Shown here: in pieces, positions 34,435 through 46,099 of the stretch
Layout: the number at the start of each line of letters is the position of its first letter
Numbering within the stretch: position 1 is the first letter of the stretch
Assembly (NCBI RefSeq): GCF_019059575.1
Contig: NW_024881984.1
Location: 124,001-188,000, forward strand
DNA length: 64,000 nucleotides
Origin: Amphibalanus amphitrite
Lineage: Eukaryota; Arthropoda; Thecostraca; Balanomorpha; Balanidae
Reading direction: 5' to 3'
Notes under the pieces: generated by a model
Database searches by the model: none
The model's input: only the letters and a program-made list of their open reading frames with translations
What the model was told of the DNA's origin: nothing
Position numbers and translations under genes: made by a program

Positions 34435-35484
34435 ATTTGTTGAAAGACATTTCCCTCATTACGTTCTTATTTGTGACTGTTTTTGTACGTTTTATTTTGT
34501 AGAGAAATGCAATAGTTATTCCGCAACATAATCCACTGCCTGGCACACGTTCTCATTTTCAAATGGACATCTAACTCTAAGCTCCACTTGGCACTACGAC
34601 GTCGAACCCAACGAACGACCTCATGACCGCCGCCGGCGGTGTGTCCCCGAGGTCAATGGGCACATCAGGCCGAACTGGGTCAGAGTGTCACGTTCCCAGC
34701 TCGCCATCATGGACTACGACTGACGTCCGTACGGCGTCACACCCAGACAAAGCTCCGTCGCGATACGCTGAGCGGACGTTTTCCATCGGTGGCTTGACTT
34801 CCATTTGTCGACTCGGCGGGATAATTGAGCACTGCGACATGTCTTGTCTGCGAGGTGGATCCGGGTCAACGTTTCAGCGAACCCTTGGTCTGAGACTGGT
34901 TTCAGGAATAGCCAGCTCGCAACAACGCCATAGGCCAGTGTGCTTTTGGCCTCGTATGTATACTGTATACGTCTCGTACAGTACATCGGCATATGCCACC
35001 TATTTCCCTACCGAGCTAGTGCGCAGCTTCCTATTTTAGTCCGTAGAGCCTCACCTATTCACTGCACCCGTATGATGAGATATCTGATCCCGGGGGTCGG
35101 GAGACGGGAGATATTCAGTTACCTGTACAACAGCACACCAAACATTGTACCTACACAACCAGCGGAATTCGGCACGCACCTCGTCGGCTCAGAACGCAGA
35201 CGGCAGTTCTGGGGGAATATGGATTTTGATGTTATTTGTGGCCACGGGTAGATGCGTGTTATATGCAGAAAGCTGACAGTAGGTGGGGACATCGGTGTTT
35301 ACGAGTTATACGACAGGAAGGAACTGATGCATCATACAGATAGCGCATGTGAGGAATGCGGCCTATATCGCTGCATTGTGCGGTGTCTGAAACTGTCACG
35401 TCAGTCATCCATCATTATGCCGGTAAATACTCGGCGTGGAATGCGGTCAGATAACCTATAGCAAAAACATATATCTTTGCTTCA

Positions 35485-35642
35485 TAGGCGGCGGAACGGG
35501 GAGGGCACCGGGGCACCGTGTCCGTGCCCCCCTTTGATTTTGGCATTTTAACATTAGCCCTATGGGCGTTGCATGGAAAGAATGGGACCCAAAGTCGGCA
35601 GTGCCCCCCCCCCCCCCCTTAATTGAAAGTGTTCCGCCGCTA
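35485..35642 (+). mobile_element. small MITE, copy 2 (GCGGCGGAAC-type ends)
   Basis: Starts TAGGCGGCGGAACGGGG and ends GTTCCGCCGCTA. It matches the element at 25557-25698 in reverse orientation. A C-run near its end is expanded relative to the other copy. Confidence 0.65.
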
Positions 35643-35689
35643 CTGCTTTGCTTCTAGTGCTATTATTCTGGGTAACGTTCGGCACAGTC

Positions 35690-36019
35690 TACACTGTAAG
35701 GTGTCTTGCGGCACAGTCTACCCTGCCAGGTGTCGTGTGGCACAGTCTACCAATCACATGTGTCTTACGGCACAGTATGCCTCGTCAGGTGTCTTACGGC
35801 ACAGTATACCAATCACAGATGTCTTGCGGCACAGTCTACCCTGTCAGGTGTGTTGCGGCACAGTCTACCCTGTTAGGTGTCGTGCGGCACAGTCTACCTG
35901 TCAGGTATCTTACGGTACAGTCTACCCCGTCAGGTGTCGTGCGGCACAGTCTACCCTGTCAGGTGTGTTGCGGCACAGTCCACCCGTCAGGTGTCGTGCG
36001 GCACAGGCTACCCCGTCAG
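35690..36019. repeat. minisatellite, left part
   Basis: Tandem copies of about 26-36 bases built on TGCGGCACAGTCTACCC-TGTCAGGTG. The array resumes at 37278 after a transposon insertion. Long open frames here are repeat artefacts. Confidence 0.9.
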
Positions 36020-37277
36020 CAGGGGCTCCGCCACGGTTTTGGGATTGGGGGGGTCCGACCCAAAACACAAAACCTCACTGGCGGATCCAGGGTGGCATTC
36101 AAGGGGACGCCACCCTGGCCAGAAATCACCAGGATGCCACCCCCCCCCCCCCCACCGCAGCGCCCGAAATCGACGAAAAATTGCTGTTTTTCTTGAGTAC
36201 AAAGAAACTTAACAATTTTGTTGGAAGATGTTTGCTTTAAACTGCAAAACAAAGGTTTAGATTGCATAAGGAATCGAAAACCGAGGAGCAGAGCCCTATT
36301 GACACCGACATGGCGGCCTCTAAAATTGACGTTCTTGAGGAGTAGAGGCCAGTGTTGCGCGCTCCAAAGGCGGTAGGTATTGGCCATCAGAGAACGCATT
36401 GGGCTCTTAGTGACTGGCAAGGGCTTGGGGGACCTACATAGGCCCTCAGGTATCTACGTAGGCTCTAAAGCCAGTGTAGAGCTCTCCTAACTAGGCCGTA
36501 CTTAAAGGAAAGCTCAGGGCTTTAGCAGTTATTGTAGGGATTTGAAAGCCCTACCCTCATATAGCAACATGGAGTCCTTAGAGACTGACAATTGACATTC
36601 AGATTCAGTCTCTGTGATGAGTGTGACCTATCCTGACCTGAAAATGGATATCAAAATGCTCCACTTGCTGTTGGGACTTGGGATTGTGACTTGTAAATGT
36701 CCTACCTCAACGAACCTGCATTTAGAGCCCTGTGTAGATTATTGCAGATTAGGTACCTCAGAACGGTGTGAGGATGGTTAGACTAGTATGGTGCTCTGAA
36801 AGACCGACATGGACCCCCCCCCCGACACTATAGGATGACCTCACATTGAAAGAGGATTCTCAGATCGATTTGAATTTGGGCATTTGGGCAGGTGTTGTGT
36901 CAAGGAGGTGACCTACAAGCTGGACCCCCCTCGCAAAATTATAGCCAAATTCTAGCATACCTAGCTAATCCTAGCCATCTTAAACGCATTCATAGTAATA
37001 ACAAAATGGTGGAATGATGACACTCCCTCGTAGACCGGTGTCAATGTCGAGCACTTCGTCTGCTATGACATTATAAGGATTCCCTACATCTCTAGATCTT
37101 CAGTTCCTTAGCTATACGACTGTTAACACACTCAAAATGCATATAGTGAATGATTTAGTCATTTCTACGCGAAAACAAGCTTATAGGTATCTGGAATATT
37201 GGGGGGGTACTGTACCCCCCAGGTAAATTATTGAGGGGGTCCGGACCCCCGCGACCCCCCCTGTGGCGGAGCCCCTG
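36020..37277. mobile_element. hAT-like element inserted in the minisatellite
   Basis: Ends CAGGGGCTCCGCCAC and its exact inverted copy, flanked by perfect 8-bp duplications CCCGTCAG (36012-36019, 37278-37285). Length 1258 bp, no transposase. Near 36079 it carries CTGGCGGATCCAGGG, resembling the terminus of the element at 15857-16748, so an older insertion may be nested inside. Confidence 0.8.
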
Positions 37278-37446
37278 CCCGTCAGGTATCTTACGGTACA
37301 GTCTACCCCGTCAGGTGTCGTGCGGCACAGTCTACCCTGTCAACTGTGTTGCGGCACAGTCTACCCTTCAGGTGTCTTACGGCACAATATACCTAGTCAG
37401 GTGTCGTGCGGCACAGTCTACCCCGTCAGGTACTGTGCGGTACAGG
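37278..37446. repeat. minisatellite, right part
   Basis: Continuation of the TGCGGCACAGTCTACCC array seen at 35690-36019, same orientation. Confidence 0.9.
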
Positions 37447-39241
37447 CCAGCCGAGCACGTAAGTACAAGCTCGCGTCTCTTGTCTGAGGCGTTCTTGTCA
37501 ATTATTAACTATCACATCCATGCAATTGCACGTGCGCACTTGCAACCACAGTCACACCTTTTCTAGATTGTAGAGGTATTGGTTCATTACCCTGAAGTAA
37601 TATCGTATCGGAGTTACACGGCATCGGCCTGATCCGAACTGATCGAACCGTTTCTCAGAATTAGGTAAACCGTAAAATACCATAAATTCAGCAAAATTCG
37701 CATGATTTCGGGCAGCAGTTCAATCGTTCAATCTAGTTAGCTTATATCACCTCCTATCACTGTCATCAATGAGCGCTCGCCCTGACAATTATCCGTACAA
37801 GAGTCCTGGCAGAACGCGCAATTATCCGGGAGGCAAGAGGAGGCTATTACTGAGCTGGCTGCGTTGGGCCTATTACCTATCCGCCTTGTTATTGCAGATA
37901 TGTCGCCAGGGAGCAATATATTCGTCCCATTATTTTCTGCCGACGAGTGTCAGAACGCGTCACTGGCCAATAGTGAATCGTCATCAGTCATCTGTGATAA
38001 GTGGCAATTTGGCACTCTGTGCATCTTCCCAAGAAGTGTCGGAAACACGTAATTGAATTCTTGCGTAACACGAGAGCGTAGATGTCTACGGAGCGTTCTA
38101 GTTTCAATCAGGTTAGCCAATCACCATTTCCTGAGATTTACATGACATGACCAATGGCCATTAGTCCCAATGACACAAAGTTGACGACTTGTTCTAATTT
38201 AAATTACCTAATTAATTGCCCATCTATCTCTTATAGAGTATCGTAATCATAGTTGACATAGGGTCATCAGAGTTCATTGTTTTAGGACAAGTTAGTCAAG
38301 CTACACATCTGAGTTACTGCCTAGGCATGCCTACTGGCAGCGGTAGGCCTTTGCTTTATCACACAAAAAAAAATCATGATTTAAGGCGGTGTTTTATCCC
38401 ACTTCCGTTCTCTGAGCCTCAACATATCCGTTCTTGTAACCTCGGCGTTATTTACAGAGGCGGTTCAGAAACAAACCAGAAGACCCACTCCAAAACACAC
38501 TGGGTGCCTTTCCAGTAAACAAACGATAAAAAATGCGTGCCGTGTGGAAATCATCCTTCTGTCAACACTGCGGCTAAGTTCCGAAGTGGGGCCCGCGAGG
38601 GCAGTTCGGAGAACATTTCAGCCATGGGTGAGGGGTGGATTGAGACGAGTGGTTTACTGGTTAGTCGTCTCCGCGCAACCATAAGAAGCAGCCATGATTG
38701 GATGATAAATCTGCAATGTGCATTGACTCTGGGGCCTTTGGCCTGTGCGAAACATCATAATCACCTAATTGAAATATACCGACACTCATGGTACATACCA
38801 TTAATTTTTGCATTATCCTGCTCTTTATACATCATTTCGGACAAATTGAGTTGTGATTGGCGCTGCGCTCACGACCAATCAAAATGCATTACTCGTATAA
38901 ACACACCTTTCGCGGGTTCGAAGATATGAGCGAAATACAATGAGAAACTTTGAGCAGATTATGTAGATGAAAGCATTGTTCTCTCAATCACATTACATTT
39001 CGATGTCTTCATGTATGCAGAGATTAGGAGGTGATAAAAAATGAACAAGATTTTTGGTCAGTCAAGTTGGTATTCAGCCGGTAAAATCGATTTAATTTCG
39101 CGATTGTGCAGAAATGAAATCAATGCTTTCCAAGGCGGCCGCATATGCAATATGCATAGGTAGGCAGTAGCCAGTAGGCCCTAAATTATAACAAATAGAA
39201 CAGCCTATCGGTTATCATATGGCCAAGCAATGTATCCAGCG

Positions 39242-39618
39242 TAGTGGTGTCAATTTCAGAAAACGTATGTCCAAAGGCCGTCCAATGTCCAATGCTTACG
39301 TCGATTGTCCGTCCAAAAATGTCCAAGCCAGCCATTTGTCCAAAGATGTCCGACACCTATGCAATAGTTAACACTCAACACTGTTATTTAATTTGCTTTT
39401 CATGTACCGTTACAAGCTCAAAAGTGTTAATCATATCGAAAGCTGAGCTTTCTAATAGCCAATCAATGTTAAACACGACTACTTTTTAAAAATGTTGAGG
39501 TGCAGCAAGCGATTGTCCAAAGTTGTCCAAAGCCTGCTGCCATTGTCCAACCGAATTCCGAATTGGACATTGGACAAAATCGGAATTCCGAAGATTCAAG
39601 TTCCGATTGACACCACTA
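39242..39618. mobile_element. hAT-like MITE rich in TGTCCAA motifs
   Basis: Ends TAGTGGTGTCAAT in inverted orientation, flanked by perfect 8-bp duplications ATCCAGCG (39234-39241, 39619-39626). Length 377 bp. Both flanks of the interior carry clustered GTCCAA-type hexamers in direct and inverted orientation. Confidence 0.85.
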
Positions 39619-39849
39619 ATCCAGCGCCCACAATTTAGGCTATGCAGACTCAACTCTCCTGTGCTATATTTGTTCCCGTTCTGCACAGGCCCATGCCATG
39701 AAAGCTTTCCTGAAATACGACCTAGCCGACGGGCTTTCAGCATGGTTTCAGCCTGCCAACCAGCTCATATGTACCCTCGCGCCGCCACTGGGAACCACCC
39801 CTATCCCATATCGCCATCGTTATTCGATAGCCACCACTGAGCCACTCCG

Positions 39850-40560
39850 ATAACCGCCGCGATAGAGGCTCTGATTGCGGCCCAATTTCGATTCCGATAG
39901 CGCCCCTCGCCGCGGTGGGGCCATGCCCGGCTGCGTTGATAACTCTGCCGAACACAGCGTCGAAACAGATCAGCCGCGCCGGACGGCCGGCCGGCGCTGT
40001 GAAAAGTGTTTACATCCCGTCTGGACTGGCGTCCACACAGCGGGCGGGGTCGGCGGCCGTCCCTTTTGGCCCAGCTGAGACGGACGGCCTCGTCGGGCGG
40101 CGCCGGGCCGTGGCTGGCGTAGTGGCCGTGCGGGCGTGGCGGCGTGGCGAGCGAGGAGAGCACGCCCGCTGCCACGGGGAGGTGTATTTTTACCTGGTGT
40201 AGCGTCCGGCGCGGAGCGGCGGCCGTCGAGTCAGCGTCGGCGACGACGGCTGCGTTCTTCTCTCTCCAACCTGACCTGGTCACACTAGCACTGAGTACGT
40301 GTCAAGGTCACTGTCTGGCCACCGACGGCGACGTACCCATCCCCGCTGACTGCGGCGTCCGCGCAGCGCCGACCGGGCGCGCAGTCGAGACACCTCTGCC
40401 GCCGGCCGGCTGGTCCGACCGTCCAGGCAATCAATAGTGAAGCGGCGCGGCGCTGCGCGCGCACAGACCGCGACGGGGCCGCCGCGCGACCCAGAGGGGG
40501 TGGGGTGGAGGGGCGAGGGGGAGGGGTGCAGTGTTCTGCCGGGGGGGGGGGTCGGGAGAG
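39850..40560. promoter_or_regulatory. CpG-rich tract, candidate promoter region of neprilysin
   Basis: Visibly denser in CpG and GC than its neighbours. A good donor (CACCAG then GTAAAA on the reverse strand) lies within it at 40194. It is suggested as the 5' end of the neprilysin gene from position and composition only. Confidence 0.35.
40194..40300 (-). other. candidate non-coding first exon of neprilysin
   Basis: On the reverse strand an exon-like GC-rich stretch ends CTACACCAG before GTAAAAATAC. It is open in the phase of the first coding exon for about 35 codons, but an in-frame stop lies at 40302-40304 with no ATG in between. It is thus more likely untranslated. The upstream edge is arbitrary. 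Confidence 0.3.
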
Positions 40561-42295
40561 GAGGGGGCTGACTGTGACAGTATGTTGGTCAAGGTTAGAA
40601 GGTCTAAGAGATACCTGGAGATGACAACTGATACGGGGTTTTATCACGGTTGCAGGCCGTAGATCAGGCTTCCGGGCAGTTATTTCAGCTCGGAGGTTAG
40701 ATGGAGATAATACAATGGCAGCGAGGTCTTCTTTTACGTTCGTTGTTTTGGAGGGCATGCCCCATTTGCTGTCGGCAAGGGTCCGGCTATTCTGGAAATA
40801 AGTATGTTACAGACATGCGATTTTATGGGCGCGTTGCGTGCAACATTTCGACCGTTTATGACAAAGAACCGCATCCAGGTACATGCATATTTTTCCGTCG
40901 AGCTGAAGAAACGTGTTTCCAAAATATCACGAAAATGGCCAAAAATTAAAAAAAGTCTTTCTGGAGCTTCCAATGGTCAAACCATTGAGCCTATATAAAC
41001 TGAACATATTATTGAAAGTTGCTATATAGCTAACCATCCGACATATGGGCAGCGTGACGCCGTGATTCGAACTTTGCATAATGAGGAATGGGGGTAAGGA
41101 CACTATGCTACTCCACCTAGGTAGGTATATTTTCCTACAATGACCTTTGGCAATTAGTTAGGCCCGAATGGGTGGGTTGGTAGCTCAAGCAGTCTAGCAC
41201 GGACCCTGCTATGAAGAGCTCGTCTCGTGGCAACACAGACCCATCCAAGACGGCCCTACCTCGATGTGATTCGACGGCAGCTGGAGCTGGTTTCGATCTC
41301 GGAGTGACTGGCTGGATCCTCGACGGTCGCCGTCATGGCCGGGATAGACAATCGACACTGGGTTTAGCGCCGGTTGACGAAGCTGCTCTCAGCAGTCGGT
41401 TAGGTTACCCCCGCGGGTAAGAAGTGAGAGGTATGTGTATTGTGTGGTGTATTGTGTGCCCGACGCCCGCGGTACCTAATGCCTATGCAGTATGCAGTAG
41501 CAGTCAATGCAGTGCTTCCAGCTGGCCGTCCAGCGCCCTCTAGGAGTTTCACCGGAGGTGTGGGAGAGTTTCGCGCATAGATGACGCCACAAAAGGATTT
41601 GACGCTCGCTGTCGTGCACTATTTACCTTGACTTTGCTTGGATGCCGCTTCGCAAAGCGAGGCTAACTAAACAAACTAAACTGCCATTTGACGTTAGAAC
41701 GGCACAGGAGTCGATATAGGTTAATGTTGTTTATTCAGTGCTGAATTATTTGATGTGAAATGTGCAAGTCACAAACGCCGGCAGACCCAAAAAATGGCTT
41801 GGAGCATTGTGGTTACCCCCGAACCCAATTGCGACTCGCTGACGAAGTTTTGTAAATACAATTCGAAAGCTCCAACCCGAACGATTTCTTGTGGAGTTAA
41901 GTCCTCATTCACTTAGCACATTATGACCTTAGTTATTTTTTTCTTACCTTTCTATATCTAGAGGCGGTTGCAGTCTACAGATCCCTATGTTCCCACAGAG
42001 TTTCATCCTTTTCCTTTAAAAATAACCGAGAAACCCCCTCCAATTGTCACTGTGACCACAAAGTTCATCCAGTACCGTACATCGTGTTCTCAATAATGAG
42101 ATTCTTGCTGCACGAGTACGTAGGTGTTGTTCGACATTTAGGTGAAAGTCCTGTTGCGGAATACGCGCTCGGTAAACTTTGTGTGAGAGCTATTTCTGCA
42201 GGAACTGCGTGGGCGTCGTTTTTCGTGTCTACTGATCTACCGAACAAGGCCGTTATCGTTTTAACGGTGATTTGCTGATAAAATCACAGCCGTGG
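40561..42295. other. intergenic, no gene recognised
   Basis: Short open frames only. A possible degraded tRNA-like element (TAGCTCAAGCAGTCTAGCAC) is at 41181-41200, but its B box is not in the right place. Confidence 0.5.
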
Positions 42296-42299
42296 TTAA

Positions 42300-43471
42300 C
42301 CCGCGCCCCGTAGGGCTACCGGCGGACCCTACCACCCGTAGGGGGGGGGGCCGTTTCGGCCCCCCCCCCCTAAGATCTCGGAAAGTTACCGGCCGATTTT
42401 CAAAATTCAAACGGCGTTTGATAGCCCTACCCGGGAACTACCTTGTGACCAAATTTCATTGACCTAGGTCAAACCGATGACGTCACAGGTCAGGTCAAAG
42501 GTCGGATTTTCACCGTTCACAGGCAATTCAAGAAATGTGCTGTGAAATCGAGTAAATTGGTAATTTATTGAAAACCATCGGTTGTATAATGTTCGTCAAA
42601 CACATACTTTGCTATCTGAGGTCACTGATACCAGGTCAGGTCACAGCGAGGTCAGGTCACCGGGGGTCACAATATGAATGTGTCGTGTGATACATGTTTT
42701 ATGGTTCATTTTACATGACAAATGCGATTATGTGGGTTAGGCAGCCTTTGGGGCCAGCCTAGGTCACGTTTTGGTGAAGGTCAGGTCAAGGTCAGGTCAA
42801 ATTAGGTCAAATTTCAAAGTTGATATTTTTGCATAAAATGGGTTTTCATTCGATGCAGCTCGTCACGGGGAGTCTAATGGTGGTCTTTGTTTTGCTCTAC
42901 GAGTTCTAGAATTGCCAAAAATTGAGTTTGAAAATTTGACGTCATCATTTTTGAACAGTTTTTTTTCGCTATAACTTGGCCAAAAAACGAGGTATCGATC
43001 TGAAATTTGGTATGTAGATAGAAGACGGTAGGTACTATCACATATATTCCGGTTTTTTCGAAACTCAAAAAACTTTTTGGAATTTTTGGCAAATATATCA
43101 AAAAATGCTTTTTTGATTTTTGGGGATCAAAACTCAAAAATTTCAAAAATCCGAGATAGCAGTTTTGTAGCCCTGTCAATTCTACACCTTTTATGTTCTT
43201 ATCATTTTTCTGTATCTTCAAAGCTGTAGGCCTGACAGGTCTTCTCGCGAAGGTCTTTTTTCGGTCGAAAATGACAGAACATGACGTCACTCTGACGTCA
43301 TTTGTGGCCAACCTATCACAGCCTCTGGAAAAAAATTTTGGTCACAATGTGTAAAATTGATGCCCGGAGGGGTCCTGAAAGTTTGGTGGCGATATCTCCA
43401 GCCGTTTAGGAGATATCGACCGAAAAGGACAGGGGGGGGCCGTTTCGGCCCCCCCCCCTACGGGGCGCGGG
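42300..43471. mobile_element. piggyBac-like MITE copy 3 (TTAA-flanked)
   Basis: TTAA at 42296-42299 and 43472-43475 flanks 1172 bp with inverted ends CCCGCGCCCCGTAGGG. Each end carries a G-run/CCGTTTCGG/C-run hairpin. Clustered AGGTCA half-sites are at 42625-42670 and 42776-42811. Related in plan to copies 1 and 2. Non-coding. Confidence 0.82.
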
Positions 43472-45452
43472 TTAAGAACGCAAATGTTGGTGCATTGGTA
43501 TGTGGTGTGCGGCATGCTTGATGCTTTCCTGTGGATGCCACCGTTAACTATATTGCTATCTTAATTGAGACATTTTGGGGCATTCGTCTCTACCGAAAAA
43601 CGTGTAAAAACCAATACTTAATACAACATCTTTGTAGCACCCTGAATGACACCGCCGACGCAAAAATGTTCACTCGTTCTCCGAAAACTAAATGTCACAT
43701 TACTATCACATCAGCATGTGGTCCGGCCTCAACCCAAATAATCTTCACACTTATTATCCCACAACCTCTCAGTCCCCTGGATGTACGTTTTATGTACCCT
43801 CCATCGCACTTTTGTGGCACCGAAAAGCCGCATGACATCAGCGTGGGGAAATTCAGCCGAGGCTGCCGCGGCACGCAGACCGACCCCGACACCGTGCGGA
43901 TCAAACGGGGGACGGCACTGGCCGGATCATACCATACGAACCGGATACAGTAGAGCGGATGCGACTCCCGGATATATCCACCCACGCTGTACCTGACCTG
44001 TGGGGGGCAGGTGGACTGACCGGGGCGTCAGAGGGTAGCGGGAGGTCGAGGAGGAGTGGTCTGTCCCGGGTAACCGGGAAAGTTCGATGGTAAGAGGGGA
44101 AAATAGTAAAGCTCCTAAGCTCGAGCGGGCCTTAGGGTGTGAAAGTGGTTGAGAGGGGAGCTTTGACGTCATGCGTGGAAGAGGATGCCGATTGCCGGGC
44201 CTTGCGAGCGTTTTGCCGGTAATGCTTTAAGAAACGGCATGTTTTATGCTCCAAGAAACGGGAGGTGTACCAAACTGAATTGAAACTAAAAACACCCAAC
44301 AGAATTGAACTCATTTGGGCAACGTTTCGTTATGCTGCTAAATCCTGGTGATGCTGAATGATCCTGATGCCGCTCGCCTGTATATGGCATTTCGTTCGTC
44401 GCTATGTTGTGGCTAGCGAATGGCTCAAACATCCGTATATGTAGCTAAACATGTCCAATGCGTATACGAATTTGAAACTACATCGTGGGTACCTATAAAG
44501 TATACCTTACAAAACACACACACACATATGCCATATTGACATACACACGTGGTGGTCAGACGAGAATAGGTGCAACGTCATCTGTTTCACTGGAAAATGA
44601 CGTAACTCCATTCTACTTTACGAGATGATGTAAGAATATGTTTGTAATTGCATGTAAAGCTGGCCCTAATCTCAGCTAGGTGTGAAGAAGATGTGGTAGA
44701 TCGTTGGATTACTATAACAGTGCCGATGACAGAATGGGTGTTCATTATCATTCACAAAGTGAGGGATGCTCACATAAGTGACGCGTGTGAAACGTGGAGA
44801 GTGTTGGCGTCGGGCCAAAATCATCATTCAAAATCAGACAGAGAAGCGTTCTAACTCCGGAAACTGCACTTTTAAAAAATGCAGTCATAACATAACAGCA
44901 TGTTAAGTCAGTTTTGCTTACTCTCAAATCACAATTTACAAAAAAAATTCTTTGTTTGATTCTGGAAGCTTTCGTTCTTCTTTTTTTTTTTAGTTTCTTA
45001 ATTACAGGCACGAAAATGTAGCTGCACTCCTAAGGCTTCAATAAACACCTGTAGAGTGTAGACTTCAAAATAATGACAAAAAGGTGACGAGTAACTATGT
45101 ATAGGCTTTCAACCATGATGGTTTGTTAATTGTCTGCAGAACGCGTATGATCCGTTGAAATTCTGCAAGCGTAATGTTTCACTCGAGCCGGATCTTTTGA
45201 CACAAACCGTGGTTTCAGGTCAGGTCAGGACATCAACATGACTTCATAACTTAATCTTCCCCTGTTTTAAAAATGTCGCAACTCAACGCAAAGATATGTA
45301 AACTGGTCCCTATATACATACATAAACATTCAAACCCATACGCAGGTGATGCATTTCAATTAACAGCATTGATGGTTTGATGCGGGGTCACTGGCTGCAG
45401 TCATCATCAGTTCATCAATAAGTGCTGGCCACACCGGTCAAGTAGGTACTAT

Positions 45453-45538
45453 CATGGATGAGATAATAATGTTATCTCATTATCTCATCCATGGTATCAT
45501 CCATCATTATCTCATCCATGGTGTTATCTCATCCATGG
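45453..45538. repeat. clustered inverted CCATGGATGAGATAA motifs
   Basis: Several direct and inverted copies of ATCATGGATGAGATAA and TTATCTCATCCATGG alternate within 85 bases, allowing multiple hairpins. Confidence 0.75.
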
Positions 45539-45583
45539 ATTTTTAGGCTCACCTATGGCTACCGTGCCGTTGACCTGCGTTTG

Positions 45584-45589
45584 TTTATT
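45584..45589 (-). terminator. possible poly(A) signal for the CIBAR gene
   Basis: Reverse-strand AATAAA about 510 bases after the stop codon; assigned by position only. Confidence 0.3.
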
Positions 45590-46099
45590 GCCATAGCTGA
45601 TTCAATGCTAGTTTTATGCTGAGTCAAGGCTCGAGATCGTGTCAGAAATATTGCTAGGTTATTAGAAACCTTTATCGACCAAGATTATTCAATATTCATC
45701 ATTCGCAGCTCATGCTGAAGTGTATGCGAGCGTTCCGCAGGTACAGGTGGAATTGGCTTACCAATGCCGTCTCTTGTTGCAGCATTTTCCTCATCGCATG
45801 GTGCTTCCCCATGCAGCCCTTCAACAAAGTCGAACAAATGATACAATCAATATTCGCGGTGCGCATCTTAGGGTCATCGACATTAATCAGGACCATCAGC
45901 ATTGTGCAAGTCGCTCGGCTGTGGTGGGGGCTCCCCCGCTCCATCAAGCTACCGCACGCACATTAAGCACAAAATGCGAGCAAATACAGGCCATGAGAAC
46001 GAACGAGTGTTACCAACGTGAGTCACCATCTGTGCCTTTTTAGCACCGGTGTTTCTGTGCTCAAACTTTCTTGGGTTGTCGGCTAGCACGGCCAGCATC

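Larger units (their letters stand above)
33410..40193 (-). other. probable 5' intron of neprilysin
   Basis: About 6.8 kb with no recognised coding exon. It holds several MITEs and an interrupted minisatellite. It is an intron only if the candidate first exon near 40.2 kb is real. Confidence 0.4.
43476..46099. other. intergenic and CIBAR 3' flank
   Basis: No gene recognised. It includes a 19-base T-rich run near 44977 and a cluster of inverted ATGGATGAGATAA motifs near 45450-45540. A reverse-strand AATAAA at 45584-45589 could end the CIBAR transcript. Confidence 0.5.

Noticed and set aside
34623-35039. 138-codon open frame in the 5' neprilysin intron
   Set aside because: No recognised motif, no splice signals matching its limits, and no conserved character.
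35623-36240. 205-codon open frame with repeated CGTVYPVRC
   Set aside because: Direct product of the TGCGGCACAGTCTACCC tandem array and then of transposon sequence. Not a gene.
35690-37446. CRISPR-like array
   Set aside because: Units are tandem without unique spacers, in an animal genome; it is a minisatellite split by a transposon.
39801-40283. 160-codon reverse-strand frame as the neprilysin N-terminus
   Set aside because: The frame begins at a GTG, not ATG, with an in-frame stop just upstream. Only its first 30 codons precede a donor. Kept only as a possible untranslated exon.
41181-41302. Second tRNA-derived SINE
   Set aside because: An A-box-like stretch is present, but the B-box-like GGTTTCGATCTCGG is about 90 bases further on. 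Too weak to call.
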